Below are positions 52,986-63,771 of a stretch of 64,000 bases of DNA, one piece after another (the stretch's first letter is position 1; each line of letters starts with the position of its first letter). Both the position numbers and the translations under genes were made by a program. The notes under the pieces were generated by a model. The model searched no databases. It worked only from the letters and a program-made list of their open reading frames with translations, and was not told the DNA's origin. The stretch lies in assembly GCF_006384975.1 (NCBI RefSeq), contig NZ_CP021645.1:2198001-2262000 (forward strand), given 5' to 3'. The DNA is from Pseudomonas oryzihabitans (GTDB lineage Bacteria > Pseudomonadota > Gammaproteobacteria > Pseudomonadales > Pseudomonadaceae).

Positions 52986-54128
52986 CTAGCGCAGACGATA
53001 GGCGGCGAGTGTACCGCCATTGCCGTAAACGTAGAGCATGTCGCCGACGACCAGCGGTCTTACCCGGATACCGTCGCCATCGACCTTGGTCCGACCGACG
53101 AAACGGCCATCGACCTGGCTCAGCAGGTGGATGTAGCCGGCGTAGTCGCCCACCACCACGTTGCTCGACCAGACCACCGGACCGGAGAGCTGGCGGCGGG
53201 CCAGATCGGAGTTGCTCCACAGGGTAGAGGTGGAGGATTCCTCGACCGCCTCGACGGTACCGTTGTCCAGGCTCAGGTAGACGTTGCCGAAGCCTTCGGT
53301 CACGCCGTCGTAGCTGGACGCATCGCGCTGCCAGAGGATCTGGCCGTTGGCCGGATTGAGTGCTGCCACCCGACCGTTGTAGCTGACCACATAGAGGGTA
53401 TCGCCCGACAGCGACAGGCCACCATCGACGTCGACGATGCGCTCCAGTTCGGAACGGCCCTTGGGCACGGCGATCTGTTGCTCCCACAGCGGCAGACCAC
53501 GCTGCACGTCCACGGCGACGACCTTGCCATTGGCGAAACCGGCCATGGCCACCTGGTCGGTGACCAGCGGAGCACCGGTGCCGCGCAGGCTCAACACGGG
53601 CAGGCTGTCTTCGTAGACCCAGCGGCGCGAACCGCTGCCCGCTTCGAAGGCATACAGCTTGGCATCCTGGGACTGCACCACCACCACGTCGTTGTGCACC
53701 ACCGGCGCCGACAGCACTTCGCTGGACACCTGGGCGCGCCACTTCTCGCTACCGTCGCTGGCATCCAGGGCGATCACCTGCCCACGCAGGGTACCGACCA
53801 CCACCAGCCCGGAGCCAACCCCGACGCCACCGGAAACCGGCAGGTCCAGGTCCTTCTTCCAGAGCACCGCGCCGGTCTCGCGATTCATCGCCATGACCCG
53901 GCCATCGGCATCGGCGGCGAAGATCGTCTGACCCTCCACCGCCGGCACCAGGCGGTTGTATTCCTTGCCCTGGCCATCGCCGATGGAGCGACTCCAGACT
54001 TCATCCAGCCGGACTTCCGCCTTGATGTCCTTCAGCTCGGCCGGGGGCAGCTCTTTCTTGCCGGTGCTGCTGCAACCGACGACCGCAAGGGCGAGGCCCA
54101 GTACCGCGATAGGCTTCCAGCGCAACAT
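52986..54128 (-). CDS. bamB: Outer-membrane assembly lipoprotein BamB
   Basis: A 380-residue lipoprotein of the BAM complex that inserts beta-barrel proteins. Lipobox VVGC is followed by SSTGKKELPPAEL, then an eight-bladed PQQ-like propeller; blade repeats of the type GAVLWKKDLDLP, GSEKWRAQVSSEV and GQILWQRDAS recur. Its start overlaps the stop of yfgM by one base pair (TGATG), so the two are coupled. Confidence 0.95.
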   Translation of the reverse strand: MLRWKPIAVLGLALAVVGCSSTGKKELPPAELKDIKAEVRLDEVWSRSIGDGQGKEYNRLVPAVEGQTIFAADADGRVMAMNRETGAVLWKKDLDLPVSGGVGVGSGLVVVGTLRGQVIALDASDGSEKWRAQVSSEVLSAPVVHNDVVVVQSQDAKLYAFEAGSGSRRWVYEDSLPVLSLRGTGAPLVTDQVAMAGFANGKVVAVDVQRGLPLWEQQIAVPKGRSELERIVDVDGGLSLSGDTLYVVSYNGRVAALNPANGQILWQRDASSYDGVTEGFGNVYLSLDNGTVEAVEESSTSTLWSNSDLARRQLSGPVVWSSNVVVGDYAGYIHLLSQVDGRFVGRTKVDGDGIRVRPLVVGDMLYVYGNGGTLAAYRLR

Positions 54129-54769
54129 CAGGCGTCTCCTTTGGCGAGATCATCGAGTTTCATCTGCAGCACGCCTTCGGCTGCATCGTTGGGCAGCGCG
54201 GCACGCGCCTTCTCATAGGCGACCCGCGCCTCGGCCGGCTTCTTCAGCGCCACCAGCAGGTCACCACGCAACTCCTCACGATTGGCGACATAGGCCTTGG
54301 GCGCCTCGCCATCGAGCAGCTTCAAGCCCTCTTCGGCCTTGCCCTGAGCCGCCAGCACCCGGGCCAGGCGCTCACGCGCCAACTCGCCGAGTTCTTCGTC
54401 ATAAGGCTTGGCCAGCACCGCCTTCAATTCGTTGGCCGCATCGTCCAGGCGATTGCTGTCCGCCGCCACCTTGGCGACGAAGAGGCCACCGTACTGCGCA
54501 TAGGCGGTACCGGAATAATCCTGCTTGAGCTTGCCGAAGGTGTCGGTGACGCGGGCCGTGTCCACCTTGCCACCAGGGGCGAGAGCCGCTTCCACCAGTT
54601 GCTGATAGAGCACCGAGGCACCTTGCGCCTGGTTGCTCTGGTAACGCTGCCAGCCCTGCCAGCCGAGTACCGCTACCAGGGCGATGACACCACCGGCTAC
54701 CAGCGGCTTGCCGTTACGCTGCCACCAGGCCTTGGCGACCACCAGATTGTCGTCGTCGATGGAACTCAA
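54128..54769 (-). CDS. yfgM: YfgM-like TPR membrane protein
   Basis: A 213-residue protein with one N-terminal membrane helix (LVAGGVIALVAVLGWQGWQRYQ) and periplasmic TPR-like repeats. YfgM associates with SecYEG and PpiD in protein export. I start at TTG 54769, which gives the family N-terminus SSIDDDNLVVAKAWWQRNGK and has AGGAGA eight bases upstream. The open frame extends five codons further to an in-frame TTG inside hisS, which is not needed. Confidence 0.85.
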   Translation of the reverse strand: MSSIDDDNLVVAKAWWQRNGKPLVAGGVIALVAVLGWQGWQRYQSNQAQGASVLYQQLVEAALAPGGKVDTARVTDTFGKLKQDYSGTAYAQYGGLFVAKVAADSNRLDDAANELKAVLAKPYDEELGELARERLARVLAAQGKAEEGLKLLDGEAPKAYVANREELRGDLLVALKKPAEARVAYEKARAALPNDAAEGVLQMKLDDLAKGDA

Positions 54770-54780
54770 ATCCGTTCTCC

Positions 54781-56088
54781 TCAATTCCCGCGACCGGCAG
54801 CGGCCGGGGGCAAAATCTCGTCCAGACGTGCGGCCAGGGCCGCGAAATCGACCTTTTCCTGGGGCGCATCGCCACGCAGCGGCTTGAGCGCCACCTGTTG
54901 CGCGGCCAGTTCGTCCTCGCCCAGGATCATGGCCCAGAGCGCACCGCTCTTGTCGGCCTTCTTGAACTGGCTCTTGAAGCTGCCGCCGCCGGCATTGACC
55001 AGCAGGCGCAGGTCGGGACGGGCATCACGCAGCTTTTCCGCCAGGCTCAGGCCGGCCAGCTCGGCCGCCTCGCCAAAGGCGCAGAGGTAGAGATCGGCCG
55101 GGCGCATGAGATCGCTCGGCAGGCGCTCCAGGGTTTCCAGCAGCAGTACCAGGCGCTCGACGCCCATGGCGAAACCGACACCAGGGGTGGGCTTGCCGCC
55201 GAATTGGGTGATCAGGCCATCGTAACGGCCACCGGCGCACACGGTGCCCTGGGCGCCGAGTTTGTCGGTGACCCACTCGAACACGGTACGGCCATAGTAA
55301 TCCAGGCCACGCACCAGCTTGGGATTGATCTCGTAGCGGATCCCGGCGGCATCCAGACGCGCCTTGAGGCCGTCGAAATGGGCCCGGGACTCGTCGTCCA
55401 GATAGTCGGCCAGGGTCGGAGCCCCGACCAGCAGCGCCTGGGTCTGGGCATTCTTGCTGTCGAGGATGCGCAGAGGATTGGTGGTCAGGCGGCGCTGGCT
55501 GTCTTCGTCGAGCTGCTCGAAGCGCTCCTGCAGATAGGCCACCAAGGCCTCGCGATAACGCCCGCGATCGGCACTGGAGCCCAGGCTGTTGAGCTGCAGG
55601 GTAACGGCGTCGGTCAGGCCCAGACGCTGCCAGAGGCGTGCGGTGAGCACGATCAGCTCGGCATCGATGTCCGGCCCAGGCAGGTTGAACACCTCCACGC
55701 CGATCTGATGGAACTGGCGATAACGACCCTTCTGCGGCTTCTCGTAGCGGAACATCGGGCCGGCGTACCACAGCTTCTGCACCTGGCCACCGCCGGTGAG
55801 GCCGTGCTCCAGCACCGCCCGCACGCAACCCGCGGTGCCTTCCGGCCTCAGGGTCAGGGATTCCTCGTTACGGTCGAGGAAGGTGTACATCTCCTTGTCC
55901 ACCACGTCGGTGCCCTCGCCGATACCACGGGCGAAGAGTTCGGTGAACTCCATGATGGGCAGGCGGATCTCGTGGTAGCCATAGCCGTCGAGCAACGTCG
56001 CGAAGGTACGTTCCAGGTAGCGCCAGGCCGGAGTCTGCTCCGGCAGGATATCGTTCATGCCACGGATGGCTTGCAGGGACTTGCTCAC
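54781..56088 (-). CDS. hisS: Histidine-tRNA ligase
   Basis: A 435-residue class II aminoacyl-tRNA synthetase. Visible: start [23 protein letters not shown], motif 2 ([24 protein letters not shown]), the histidine-A loop [15 protein letters not shown], motif 3 ([16 protein letters not shown]) and a C-terminal anticodon domain ([16 protein letters not shown]...). Length fits. Confidence 0.97.
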   Translation of the reverse strand: MSKSLQAIRGMNDILPEQTPAWRYLERTFATLLDGYGYHEIRLPIMEFTELFARGIGEGTDVVDKEMYTFLDRNEESLTLRPEGTAGCVRAVLEHGLTGGGQVQKLWYAGPMFRYEKPQKGRYRQFHQIGVEVFNLPGPDIDAELIVLTARLWQRLGLTDAVTLQLNSLGSSADRGRYREALVAYLQERFEQLDEDSQRRLTTNPLRILDSKNAQTQALLVGAPTLADYLDDESRAHFDGLKARLDAAGIRYEINPKLVRGLDYYGRTVFEWVTDKLGAQGTVCAGGRYDGLITQFGGKPTPGVGFAMGVERLVLLLETLERLPSDLMRPADLYLCAFGEAAELAGLSLAEKLRDARPDLRLLVNAGGGSFKSQFKKADKSGALWAMILGEDELAAQQVALKPLRGDAPQEKVDFAALAARLDEILPPAAAGRGN

Positions 56089-56112
56089 GAAAGGGCCTTA
56101 TTCCTTGATCTT

Positions 56113-57225
56113 TCAGCTGCGCGCGATGAGCGCGGCATCCGCTTCGGCCTTTTCGGCCGCCTTGCGGCGAATGAGCCCTTCAAGCTCGTCCACCAGATTG
56201 TCGTTGTTCAGCTTGGACGCCGGCTTGCCGTCGATGTACACCAGGTTGTTCGGCGTACCTCCGGTCAGGCCCACGTGGGCTTCCTTGGCTTCGCCGGGAC
56301 CATTGACCACGCAGCCGATCACCGCGACGTCCAGGGGGACCAGCAGGTCTTCCAGGCGCCCTTCCAGCTCGTTCATGGTCTTGACCACATCGAAGTTCTG
56401 CCGCGAACAGCTCGGGCAGGCGATGAAGTTGATGCCACGGGATCTCAGGCGCAGGGACTTGAGGATATCGAAACCGACCTTGATCTCCTCGACCGGATCG
56501 GCCGCCAGCGAGATGCGGATGGTATCGCCGATGCCCTCGGCCAACAGCATGCCCAGACCGACCGCGGACTTCACGGTACCCGAGCGCAGGCCGCCGGCTT
56601 CGGTGATGCCCAGGTGCAGCGGCTGCTCGATACGGGTCGCCAACTGGCGGTAGGCCGCCACGGCCATGAAGACGTCGCTGGCCTTCACACTGACCTTGAA
56701 GTCCGGATAGTCCAGCTTCTCCAGGTGATCGACGTGGCGCATGGCCGATTCCACCAGGGCTTCCGGGGTGGGCTCGCCGTACTTCTTCTGCAGGTCCTTT
56801 TCGAGGGAGCCGGCATTGACGCCGATGCGGATCGGGATGCCACGTTCGCGAGCCGCGTCGACCACCGCCTTCACCCGATCTTCGCGTCCGATGTTGCCGG
56901 GGTTGATGCGCAGGCAATCCACGCCCAATTCGGCGACACGCAGGGCGATCTTGTAGTCGAAGTGGATGTCGGCCACCAGCGGCAGGCTGACCCGCTGCTT
57001 GATGCGACCGAAGGCCTCGGCGGCATCCATGTCGGGCACGGAGACGCGCACGATGTCGGCACCGGCGTCCTGCAGACGCTGGATCTGCGCCACGGTGGCA
57101 TCGACATCGCAGGTTTCGGTGTTGGTCATGCTCTGCACGGCGATGGGAGCATCGCCGCCGACCGGCACCGAGCCGACCCAGATCTTGCGGGATAGTCGAC
57201 GTTTGATGGGCGATTCGCTATGCAT
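56113..57225 (-). CDS. ispG: 4-hydroxy-3-methylbut-2-enyl-diphosphate synthase
   Basis: A 370-residue [4Fe-4S] enzyme of the MEP isoprenoid pathway (MEcPP to HMBPP). N-terminal TIM barrel ([36 protein letters not shown]), and C-terminal cluster domain with [15 protein letters not shown] and a third Cys in [16 protein letters not shown]. It is in the rodZ-ispG-hisS order usual for Gammaproteobacteria. It depends on the isc genes nearby for its cluster. Confidence 0.96.
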   Translation of the reverse strand: MHSESPIKRRLSRKIWVGSVPVGGDAPIAVQSMTNTETCDVDATVAQIQRLQDAGADIVRVSVPDMDAAEAFGRIKQRVSLPLVADIHFDYKIALRVAELGVDCLRINPGNIGREDRVKAVVDAARERGIPIRIGVNAGSLEKDLQKKYGEPTPEALVESAMRHVDHLEKLDYPDFKVSVKASDVFMAVAAYRQLATRIEQPLHLGITEAGGLRSGTVKSAVGLGMLLAEGIGDTIRISLAADPVEEIKVGFDILKSLRLRSRGINFIACPSCSRQNFDVVKTMNELEGRLEDLLVPLDVAVIGCVVNGPGEAKEAHVGLTGGTPNNLVYIDGKPASKLNNDNLVDELEGLIRRKAAEKAEADAALIARS

Positions 57226-57252
57226 GCTGGTTTCCCATGGGGTCGCCGGACG

Positions 57253-58245
57253 TCATTGTCCGGCTTGACCGAGTTTGATACGGGCGGTTTCGCCCTTGGT
57301 GAACGGCGCGAGATCGACGATCTGGCCGTTGTAGGTGATCTGCGCCCCACGGGCGTAGCCGAGCCGGATGTTGACCGGCGCCTGGATCGAGGCGTAGTCG
57401 AGGCTCTCGCCGCCCTTCTTCAGGCCGCTGAACAGGATCTTGCCGGTACCGTCGCTGACCTGCACCCAGCAGTTGGCGGAGAAACGGATATCCAGGCTGT
57501 CGGCACCGGTAGCGGCTGGCGCCGCCGGCGCGCTCGGCGTAGCGGCAGGTGCCGCCGCGGTGGCGGTGGCAGGTGCGGCAGGGCTCGGCGCACCCGTGAC
57601 GGCGGTGGCTGCGGGCGGCGCTGGCGTAGCAGCCGGCGCGGGCATGTTGGCCACGGTGTTGGCGTCGGGCACGGGCGTTCCCACCGGTGACGGCAGGCTG
57701 GCCGCCGGGCTCTGGGCCACGGCTGGGGGCTGCTGCTCTTCGGGCTCGTCGATGGGGTGGATTTCGGTCTTGCCGTCGGCCCCCTCCACCTCGACGTGCT
57801 CCATGCTCACGGCGCTGCTGACGGAGGCCTGGCGGCTGCGCTCCTGCCACCAGAACAGGCCCATGGCGATGATCAGTACCACCAGGATGAAACTGACGAA
57901 TCTCAGGATGTTGCGCGACAGCCGTACCGGCTCGTCGAGCCGCCCCAGGCTGTGCACGGTACTGCCCTTGGCATCGGTACCGGTGTAGCTGTCGAAGGCA
58001 CGCACCAGCTCCACCTGGTCCAGGCCGAGCAGCTTGCCATAGGCCTTGATGTAACCCCGGGTGAAGGTATGCCCCGGCATCTGCTGATAGTTGCCCGCTT
58101 CGAGCTGATCGATGATGCGCGCGCTGAGATTGAGACTCTGGGCAACCTGGGCCTGGCTCCAGCCAAGCTCAAGACGCTTCTGCCGCAAGATCTCACCGGG
58201 ATTGCCCCGTCCGGCGTGTACCGCTTCGGATTGCACTGCGGTCAT
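57253..58245 (-). CDS. rodZ: Cytoskeletal protein RodZ
   Basis: A 330-residue bitopic protein linking MreB to the wall machinery. Cytoplasmic HTH_25 domain (about 15-85: LRQKRLELGWSQAQVAQSLNLSARIIDQLEAG), a single membrane helix (NILRFVSFILVVLIIAMGLF) near 115-133, an Ala/Pro-rich periplasmic linker (160-245), and a DUF4115 domain at the end (SLDIRFSANCWVQVSDGTG). Its start overlaps the pilW stop by four bases. Confidence 0.94.
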   Translation of the reverse strand: MTAVQSEAVHAGRGNPGEILRQKRLELGWSQAQVAQSLNLSARIIDQLEAGNYQQMPGHTFTRGYIKAYGKLLGLDQVELVRAFDSYTGTDAKGSTVHSLGRLDEPVRLSRNILRFVSFILVVLIIAMGLFWWQERSRQASVSSAVSMEHVEVEGADGKTEIHPIDEPEEQQPPAVAQSPAASLPSPVGTPVPDANTVANMPAPAATPAPPAATAVTGAPSPAAPATATAAAPAATPSAPAAPAATGADSLDIRFSANCWVQVSDGTGKILFSGLKKGGESLDYASIQAPVNIRLGYARGAQITYNGQIVDLAPFTKGETARIKLGQAGQ

Positions 58246-59012
58246 TTCTGCTCCGACTGAAGTTGACGATATTCAGGTGAGTTCGGGTACAGGCGCTTCA
58301 GCTGCAAGGCATAGCTCGCCGCGGTGTTGCGATCATTGAACACCTCGGCGAGACGGATCCCGAGCAACAGGCTCCGGGCATCCTGGGGACTGAGCTGGCT
58401 GAAGGCCTGGTAATAGCTACGAGACGGCACGTAGTCGCGCGACTGGTAGGCCAGTTGAGCCAATTCGAACAATGCCCTGGGCTGGTTACGATCCAGCCGC
58501 AGGGATTTTTCCAGATTTTCCTTGCCCAAGTCGACCTGATTGAGTCGCAGGGCGGTCAGGCCAAGATTCTCGAACACCCGGGCGCGCTCGGGATAAAGGG
58601 TATCTTCGGCGGCCTGGGTAAAGCGTTCGTAGGCATCCTTGTAGCGCCCCTGCTCATAGAGGAAGCTGCCGTAGTTGTTGAGGATGCGGGCGTCATGGGG
58701 GCGTTCGCGCAGGGCCAGGCGATATTCCTGGTCCGCCAGTTGCGCCTCCCCCTGAGCTTGGAACACCAGGGCCAGGGCGGCATGGGCATCGGCGCTGGAG
58801 GAATCCAGCTCCAGGGCCTTTTTCAGCGGCACCTTGGCCTGTTCGGTATTGCCCTGCTGGACGTAGCCGAGGCCGAGCTGGATGTAGGCATCACGGGCCT
58901 GCATCCGTCCCTCGCGGGTATCCATGGGGTTGCGATCACCCTCGGTCACGCAGCCGGCCAGGCCGCTGACCACCAGGGCGAGCGCGACAGCCGCAAAGCG
59001 CGTGATCGCCAT
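58242..59012 (-). CDS. pilW: Type IV pilus biogenesis/stability lipoprotein PilW (PilF)
   Basis: A 256-residue outer-membrane lipoprotein; the lipobox is SGLAGC. It comprises about six TPR motifs (AYIQLGLGYVQQGNTEQAK, DAHAALALVFQAQGE and following). In P. aeruginosa PilF pilots the secretin PilQ to the outer membrane. Between rlmN and rodZ, as in other Gammaproteobacteria. Confidence 0.93.
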   Translation of the reverse strand: MAITRFAAVALALVVSGLAGCVTEGDRNPMDTREGRMQARDAYIQLGLGYVQQGNTEQAKVPLKKALELDSSSADAHAALALVFQAQGEAQLADQEYRLALRERPHDARILNNYGSFLYEQGRYKDAYERFTQAAEDTLYPERARVFENLGLTALRLNQVDLGKENLEKSLRLDRNQPRALFELAQLAYQSRDYVPSRSYYQAFSQLSPQDARSLLLGIRLAEVFNDRNTAASYALQLKRLYPNSPEYRQLQSEQK

Positions 59013-59022
59013 GGTCGCGCCC

Positions 59023-60162
59023 TCAGCCCTGGAGCGGCGTTACGGTTTCGGCACCGTCGAGCTGGCGAACGGCGATGTAACGCTGGCTGCGACGGGTACG
59101 GTCCATGACCTGGCCGACCAACTGGCCGCAGGCAGCGTCGATGTCGTCGCCACGGGTGGTGCGCACGGTGACGTTGAAACCGGCCTGCTGCAGCAGCTCC
59201 TGGAAGCGGCGCGTGGCGTTCTTGCTCGGCCGCTCGTAGCCGGAGTGCGGGAAGGGATTGAAGGGAATCAGGTTGATCTTGCAGGGCACGTTGCGCAGCA
59301 ACTCGATCATCTGATGGGCATGCTCGGGCAGGTCGTTGACGTCCTTGAGCAGGGTGTACTCGATGGTCAGGACGCGCTTCTCGCCCAGTTGCCCGATGTA
59401 TCTCTGGCAGGCGTCGAGCAGCATGGCCAGCGGATACTTGCGGTTGATCGGCACCAGCTCGTTGCGCAGCTCGTCGTTGGGCGCGTGCAGCGACAACGCC
59501 AGGGAGACGTCGACGTGCTTGGCCAGCTCTTCGATCATCGGCACCACGCCCGAGGTGGACAGGGTGACCTTGCGCTTGGAAATGCCATAGCCCAGGTCGT
59601 CCATCATGATGCGCATGGCGGAGACGACGTTGTCGAAATTCAGCAACGGCTCGCCCATGCCCATCATCACCACGTTGGTGATGGCACGGTCGATCTTGGC
59701 CGGCACGGTGCCGAAGGACTTGTTGGCAATCCACACCTGGCCGATCACCTCGGCGGCGGTGAGGTTGCTGTTGAAGCCCTGCTTGCCGGTGGAGCAGAAG
59801 CTGCAATCCAGGGCGCAACCGGCCTGGGACGACACGCACAGGGTGCCACGGCCGTTCTGCGGGATGTAGACGGTCTCGACGCAACTGCCGGAGGCGACGC
59901 GGATCACCCACTTGCGGGTGCCGTCGCGGGAGATGTCTTCGCTGACGATTTCGGGCCCGCGGATTTCCGCGGCGGCCTTGAGCTTTTCCTTGAGCGCCTT
60001 GCCCAGGTTGCTCATGGCGTCGAAATCGTCGATGCCGAAGTGATGGATCCACTTCATGACCTGGCCGGCGCGGAAGCGCTTCTCCCCGATCGACTCGAAG
60101 AACGACTCGAGTTGCGGCTGGGTCAGGCCCAGCAGATTGACCTTATCGGTGGCTGTGGTCAT
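59023..60162 (-). CDS. rlmN: 23S rRNA/tRNA adenine-C2 methyltransferase RlmN
   Basis: A 379-residue radical-SAM enzyme that methylates A2503 in 23S rRNA and A37 in some tRNAs. The radical-SAM cluster is [13 protein letters not shown] (CxxxCxxC), and the methyl-carrier and catalytic Cys pair is represented by SCVETVYIP and [12 protein letters not shown]. Length matches the family. It starts at ATG 60162. Confidence 0.96.
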   Translation of the reverse strand: MTTATDKVNLLGLTQPQLESFFESIGEKRFRAGQVMKWIHHFGIDDFDAMSNLGKALKEKLKAAAEIRGPEIVSEDISRDGTRKWVIRVASGSCVETVYIPQNGRGTLCVSSQAGCALDCSFCSTGKQGFNSNLTAAEVIGQVWIANKSFGTVPAKIDRAITNVVMMGMGEPLLNFDNVVSAMRIMMDDLGYGISKRKVTLSTSGVVPMIEELAKHVDVSLALSLHAPNDELRNELVPINRKYPLAMLLDACQRYIGQLGEKRVLTIEYTLLKDVNDLPEHAHQMIELLRNVPCKINLIPFNPFPHSGYERPSKNATRRFQELLQQAGFNVTVRTTRGDDIDAACGQLVGQVMDRTRRSQRYIAVRQLDGAETVTPLQG

Positions 60163-60190
60163 GGGATCACCTCGACGAAATCTGTTTGAA

Positions 60191-60209
60191 GCCCGCGCAG
60201 GGCGCGGGC
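60191..60209 (-). terminator. Hairpin downstream of ndk
   Basis: Perfect 8-bp stem GCCCGCGC / GCGCGGGC with a three-base loop, between ndk and rlmN; on the minus strand it is followed by TTCAAA. A second imperfect hairpin lies at about 60216-60239. They may reduce read-through into rlmN. Confidence 0.5.
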
Positions 60210-60255
60210 GATGCCAGGAAGGCGGGCTGGCCGCTTCCCTGGCCGGCGCTCATCC

Positions 60256-60687
60256 TTAGCGGATGCGCTCGCAGACTTCGGTAGCTGCGAAGAAGTAGGA
60301 GATCTCGCGAGCGGCGGACGCTTCGGAGTCCGAGCCATGGACGGCGTTTTCGTCGATGGACACGGCGAAATCGGCGCGGATGGTACCGGCGTCGGCTTTC
60401 TTGGGATCGGTGGCGCCCATCAGCTCACGGTTCTTGGCGATGGCGTTCTCGCCTTCCAGCACCTGGACGACGACCGGACCGGAGGTCATAAAGGAGACCA
60501 GGTCCTTGAAGAAGGGGCGCTCTTTGTGTTCGGCGTAGAAGCCACCGGCTTCGCGCTCGGACAGCTGGACCATCTTGGCAGCGACGACGCGCAGGCCAGC
60601 TTTCTCGAAGCGGGTGACGATCTCACCGACGACATTCTTGGATACGGCATCGGGCTTGATGATCGACAGGGTACGTTGAACGGACAT
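60256..60687 (-). CDS. ndk: Nucleoside-diphosphate kinase
   Basis: A 143-residue hexameric or tetrameric enzyme that balances NTP pools by transferring the gamma phosphate through a phospho-His. The sequence starts [21 protein letters not shown] and holds the active His in [16 protein letters not shown]. Start at 60687 gives the family N-terminus; the frame extends upstream only as a shadow. Confidence 0.96.
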   Translation of the reverse strand: MSVQRTLSIIKPDAVSKNVVGEIVTRFEKAGLRVVAAKMVQLSEREAGGFYAEHKERPFFKDLVSFMTSGPVVVQVLEGENAIAKNRELMGATDPKKADAGTIRADFAVSIDENAVHGSDSEASAAREISYFFAATEVCERIR

Positions 60688-60778
60688 GTGAACTCCAAAG
60701 GTGGGTATAGAGCAAAAACGAAACCCGCGGATTATACGCGGGTCCCGGTGAAAAGCGTAGCGCGGTACGGGCGATGCG

Positions 60779-60979
60779 TCAGGCGGACTCTTCGATCCAG
60801 GCGGCCTGGATGGCCTCCAGCACCTTCTCGCCACCGCGCTGGGGATCGTCGTCGAAGTCCGGCAGGGCCACGACCCAGTTGCGCAGATTGACGAAGTTCA
60901 CGTAGCGCGGATCCACGTCGGGATGGGCATCGTTGAGTTCGATGGCGATATCCAGCACATCGGTCCATTTCAGTGCCAT
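60779..60979 (-). CDS. iscX: Fe-S cluster assembly protein IscX
   Basis: A 66-residue acidic protein ([41 protein letters not shown]), typical of IscX/YfhJ. It binds IscS and iron and tunes cluster assembly. It is the last gene of the isc operon, 11 bases after fdx. Confidence 0.94.
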   Translation of the reverse strand: MALKWTDVLDIAIELNDAHPDVDPRYVNFVNLRNWVVALPDFDDDPQRGGEKVLEAIQAAWIEESA

Positions 60980-60990
60980 GACAGCCTCCC

Positions 60991-61329
60991 TCAGTGACCT
61001 TCGGACACCTGGTTGATGGTGTAACGCGGGATTTCCACCACCAGGTCTTCGCTACCGACGATCGCCTGGCAGGACAGGCGCGAACGCATTTCCAGGCCCC
61101 AGGCCTTGTCCAGCATGTCGTCCTCGAGCTCATCGGAAGGTTCGAGGGAATCGAAGCCTTCCTGGATGACCACGTGGCAGGTGGTGCAGGCACAGGACAT
61201 CTCGCAGGCGTGCTCGATGTCGATGCCGTTGCGCATGGCCGCGGCGATGATGGTTTCGCCTTCGCTGGCTTCGAAGACCGCGCCCTCGGGGCAGTGCTCG
61301 GCGTGGGGCAGCAGGGTGATCTGCGGCAT
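60991..61329 (-). CDS. fdx: [2Fe-2S] ferredoxin of the isc operon
   Basis: A 112-residue ferredoxin with the cluster-binding cysteines in EHACEMSCACTTCHVV plus a fourth Cys in RLSCQAIVG. It donates electrons during Isc-type cluster assembly. Seven bases after the hscA stop. Confidence 0.96.
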   Translation of the reverse strand: MPQITLLPHAEHCPEGAVFEASEGETIIAAAMRNGIDIEHACEMSCACTTCHVVIQEGFDSLEPSDELEDDMLDKAWGLEMRSRLSCQAIVGSEDLVVEIPRYTINQVSEGH

Positions 61330-61336
61330 GATGGAA

Positions 61337-63196
61337 CTACTCCTCGATATCGTTGAGACGACGACCCGCCAGGGCCGCCTTGACCGAGGCGTTCATCCGC
61401 CGGGCGGCGAAGGCATCGGTCACCTGAGAAAGACGCTTGGTCTGCTCTTCGAGCGCCTGGACGTCGGTGGCTTCCAGCAGCTCGGCCAAGCGACCGATTT
61501 CCAGCTCGATCACCTGGCGCTCTTCGGCGTCCAGCAGACGGTCGCCGTCGGCGGCAACGGCAGCGGTGACCGCCTCGATCAGCCGGCGGGCCTCGACCTG
61601 CTGCTCGCGCAGGGCGCGGGCCTGCATGTCGTCGCCGGCATGGCGGAAGGAATCCTGCAGCATGTTGGCGATCTCGCCGTCGGTCAGACCATAAGAGGGC
61701 TTGACCTGGACACTGGCCTCCACGCCGCTGGACAGCTCGCGGGCGCTGACGCCAAGCAAGCCGTCGGCATCGACCTGGAAGGTGACGCGGATCTTGGCCG
61801 CCCCGGCCACCATGGGCGGAAAACCACGCAGCTCGAAGCGCGCCAGGGAGCGGGCGTCCTTGACCAGCTCGCGCTCGCCCTGCAGCACGTGCACCAGCAT
61901 GGCGGTCTGGCCGTCGCGATAGGTGGTGAAGTCCTGGGCGCGGGCGACCGGAATGGTGGTGTTGCGCGGGATGATCTTCTCCATCAGCCCGCCCATGGTC
62001 TCGAGCCCCAGGGACAGCGGGATGACGTCCAGCAGCAGCAACTCTTCGCCACCGCGATTGCCGGCCAGGGAGTCGGCCTGCAGGGCGGCACCGATGGCGA
62101 CCACGCGATCCGGGTCGATGTCGGTGAGCGGCGTGCAGTCGAACAACTCGCCCACGGCTTCACGGACATAGGGAACGCGGGTGGAACCGCCGACCATGAC
62201 CACGGCGGCGATGTCCGCCGGCTCCACCTCGGCGTCGCGCAGGGCGCGGCGGCAGGCCTTGAGGCTGCGCGCGACCAGCGGGGCGATGAGTTCCTGGAAG
62301 GTGCTGCGTTCGAGCACGCCCGACCAGTCACCATGGCTGACCTCGACGCGCTCGGCGGCAGAGAGGGCTTCCTTGGCGGCACAGGCACTTTGCAGCAGAC
62401 GCCGCTGGGTGCCCGGATCCAGGTCACTGGACAACCCGGCCTGCTGGACGATCCAGCCGGCGATGGCATGGTCGAAGTCGTCACCGCCCAGGGCGCTATC
62501 GCCCCCGGTGGCCATGACTTCGAAGACGCCACGGGTCAGGCGCAGGATGGAAATGTCGAAGGTACCGCCGCCCAGGTCGTAGATGGCGACCACGCCCTCC
62601 TCGCCCCGGTCCAGGCCGTAGGCCACGGCCGCGGCGGTGGGCTCGTTGAGCAGGCGCAGCACGTTCAGCCCGGCGAAGCGAGCGGCATCCTTGGTGGCCT
62701 GGCGCTGGGCATCGTCGAAATAGGCCGGCACGGTGATGACGGCGCCGACCAGTTCGCCGCCGAGGGTCGCCTCGGCGCGCTCGCGCAAGACGCGCAGGAT
62801 GTCGGCGGACACCTCCACCGGACTCTTGCGCCCGGCAGCGGTATCGATGAAAGGCATTTCCGACTCACCAGCGACGAAGCGATAGGGCAACTGCTCGCCC
62901 AGCTGCTTGACGTCGGCGATGCCACGCCCCATGAGGCGCTTGACGGAGAGGATGGTGTTGAAGGGATCCTGGGCGGCGGCGGCCTTGGCGCTCGCACCCA
63001 CTTCCACGCCGTCGGCGGCATAGCGCACGGCGGAAGGCAGGATCACCTCGCCCTGCAGGTCTGGCAGGGTCTCGGCCACGCCACTGCGCACGGCGGCCAC
63101 GAGGGAATTGGTGGTGCCCAGGTCGATACCTACCGCCAGCTTGCGCTGATGCGGCTTAGGCGCCATCCCGGGTTCGGCTATCTGCAATAGAGCCAT
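61337..63196 (-). CDS. hscA: Fe-S assembly Hsp70 chaperone HscA
   Basis: A 619-residue specialised Hsp70 that releases clusters from IscU. The actin-like ATPase domain has [15 protein letters not shown] near residue 23, [25 protein letters not shown] and [14 protein letters not shown]; the substrate domain lies at about 385-619. The preceding hscB supplies the J-protein. Confidence 0.96.
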   Translation of the reverse strand: MALLQIAEPGMAPKPHQRKLAVGIDLGTTNSLVAAVRSGVAETLPDLQGEVILPSAVRYAADGVEVGASAKAAAAQDPFNTILSVKRLMGRGIADVKQLGEQLPYRFVAGESEMPFIDTAAGRKSPVEVSADILRVLRERAEATLGGELVGAVITVPAYFDDAQRQATKDAARFAGLNVLRLLNEPTAAAVAYGLDRGEEGVVAIYDLGGGTFDISILRLTRGVFEVMATGGDSALGGDDFDHAIAGWIVQQAGLSSDLDPGTQRRLLQSACAAKEALSAAERVEVSHGDWSGVLERSTFQELIAPLVARSLKACRRALRDAEVEPADIAAVVMVGGSTRVPYVREAVGELFDCTPLTDIDPDRVVAIGAALQADSLAGNRGGEELLLLDVIPLSLGLETMGGLMEKIIPRNTTIPVARAQDFTTYRDGQTAMLVHVLQGERELVKDARSLARFELRGFPPMVAGAAKIRVTFQVDADGLLGVSARELSSGVEASVQVKPSYGLTDGEIANMLQDSFRHAGDDMQARALREQQVEARRLIEAVTAAVAADGDRLLDAEERQVIELEIGRLAELLEATDVQALEEQTKRLSQVTDAFAARRMNASVKAALAGRRLNDIEE

Positions 63197-63241
63197 CGGC
63201 TAGTCGGCTTATGGTTGTCGGTGCCTGAGCGACACCTGTGA

Positions 63242-63763
63242 TTAATCGTCCAGACGCTCTTCGAGCTGGCGGATCTCGCTGGCCAGCTTGTCGAGAAACT
63301 GCATGCGACGGACCAGGCGTTCGGCGTGCTCGCGCTGGGCGGGATCCTTCCAGATCGCCGCGAAGGCCTGCTCGATGTCGCGCTGCGCATCCTTGAGCCG
63401 CTGGCGGAAGGCGGGAATGCCCGCGCTGTCGCCGGCGTCCTGCAGGTCTTCCAACTCCTCACGCCACTGCAATTGCTGCATGAGGAAGTCGGTGTCCTGG
63501 ATGGTCGCCTCGAGCGGCATCTCGTGCCCTTCGAGTTCCAACAGGTAGCGTGCCCGGCGCGAGGGCGCCCGCAGCACGTGGTAGGCCTCGTTGAGTTCGG
63601 CCGACCGCTCCAGCGCCTGGCGTCTTTCGCGCTCGGGCGCATCGGCGAAGCGATCCGGATGGACCGTACGGGCCAGATCGCGGTAGCGCGACGCCAGGCC
63701 CGCCTGGTCGATCACGAAGGCAGGCACGAGCTCGAACAGGGCGAAGTGACAGGGCTTACCCAT
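63242..63763 (-). CDS. hscB: Fe-S assembly co-chaperone HscB
   Basis: A 173-residue J-domain protein that brings IscU to HscA. The start [16 protein letters not shown] and the J-domain motif [13 protein letters not shown] (HPD) are visible; the C-terminal helical domain binds IscU. Start at 63763 is used in preference to an upstream in-frame ATG, giving the family N-terminus. Confidence 0.95.
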   Translation of the reverse strand: MGKPCHFALFELVPAFVIDQAGLASRYRDLARTVHPDRFADAPERERRQALERSAELNEAYHVLRAPSRRARYLLELEGHEMPLEATIQDTDFLMQQLQWREELEDLQDAGDSAGIPAFRQRLKDAQRDIEQAFAAIWKDPAQREHAERLVRRMQFLDKLASEIRQLEERLDD

Positions 63764-63771
63764 GCAAGGCC

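Noticed and set aside
61106..63190. 694-codon plus-strand frame opposite hscA and fdx
   Set aside because: Antisense shadow of the well-conserved Hsp70 gene.
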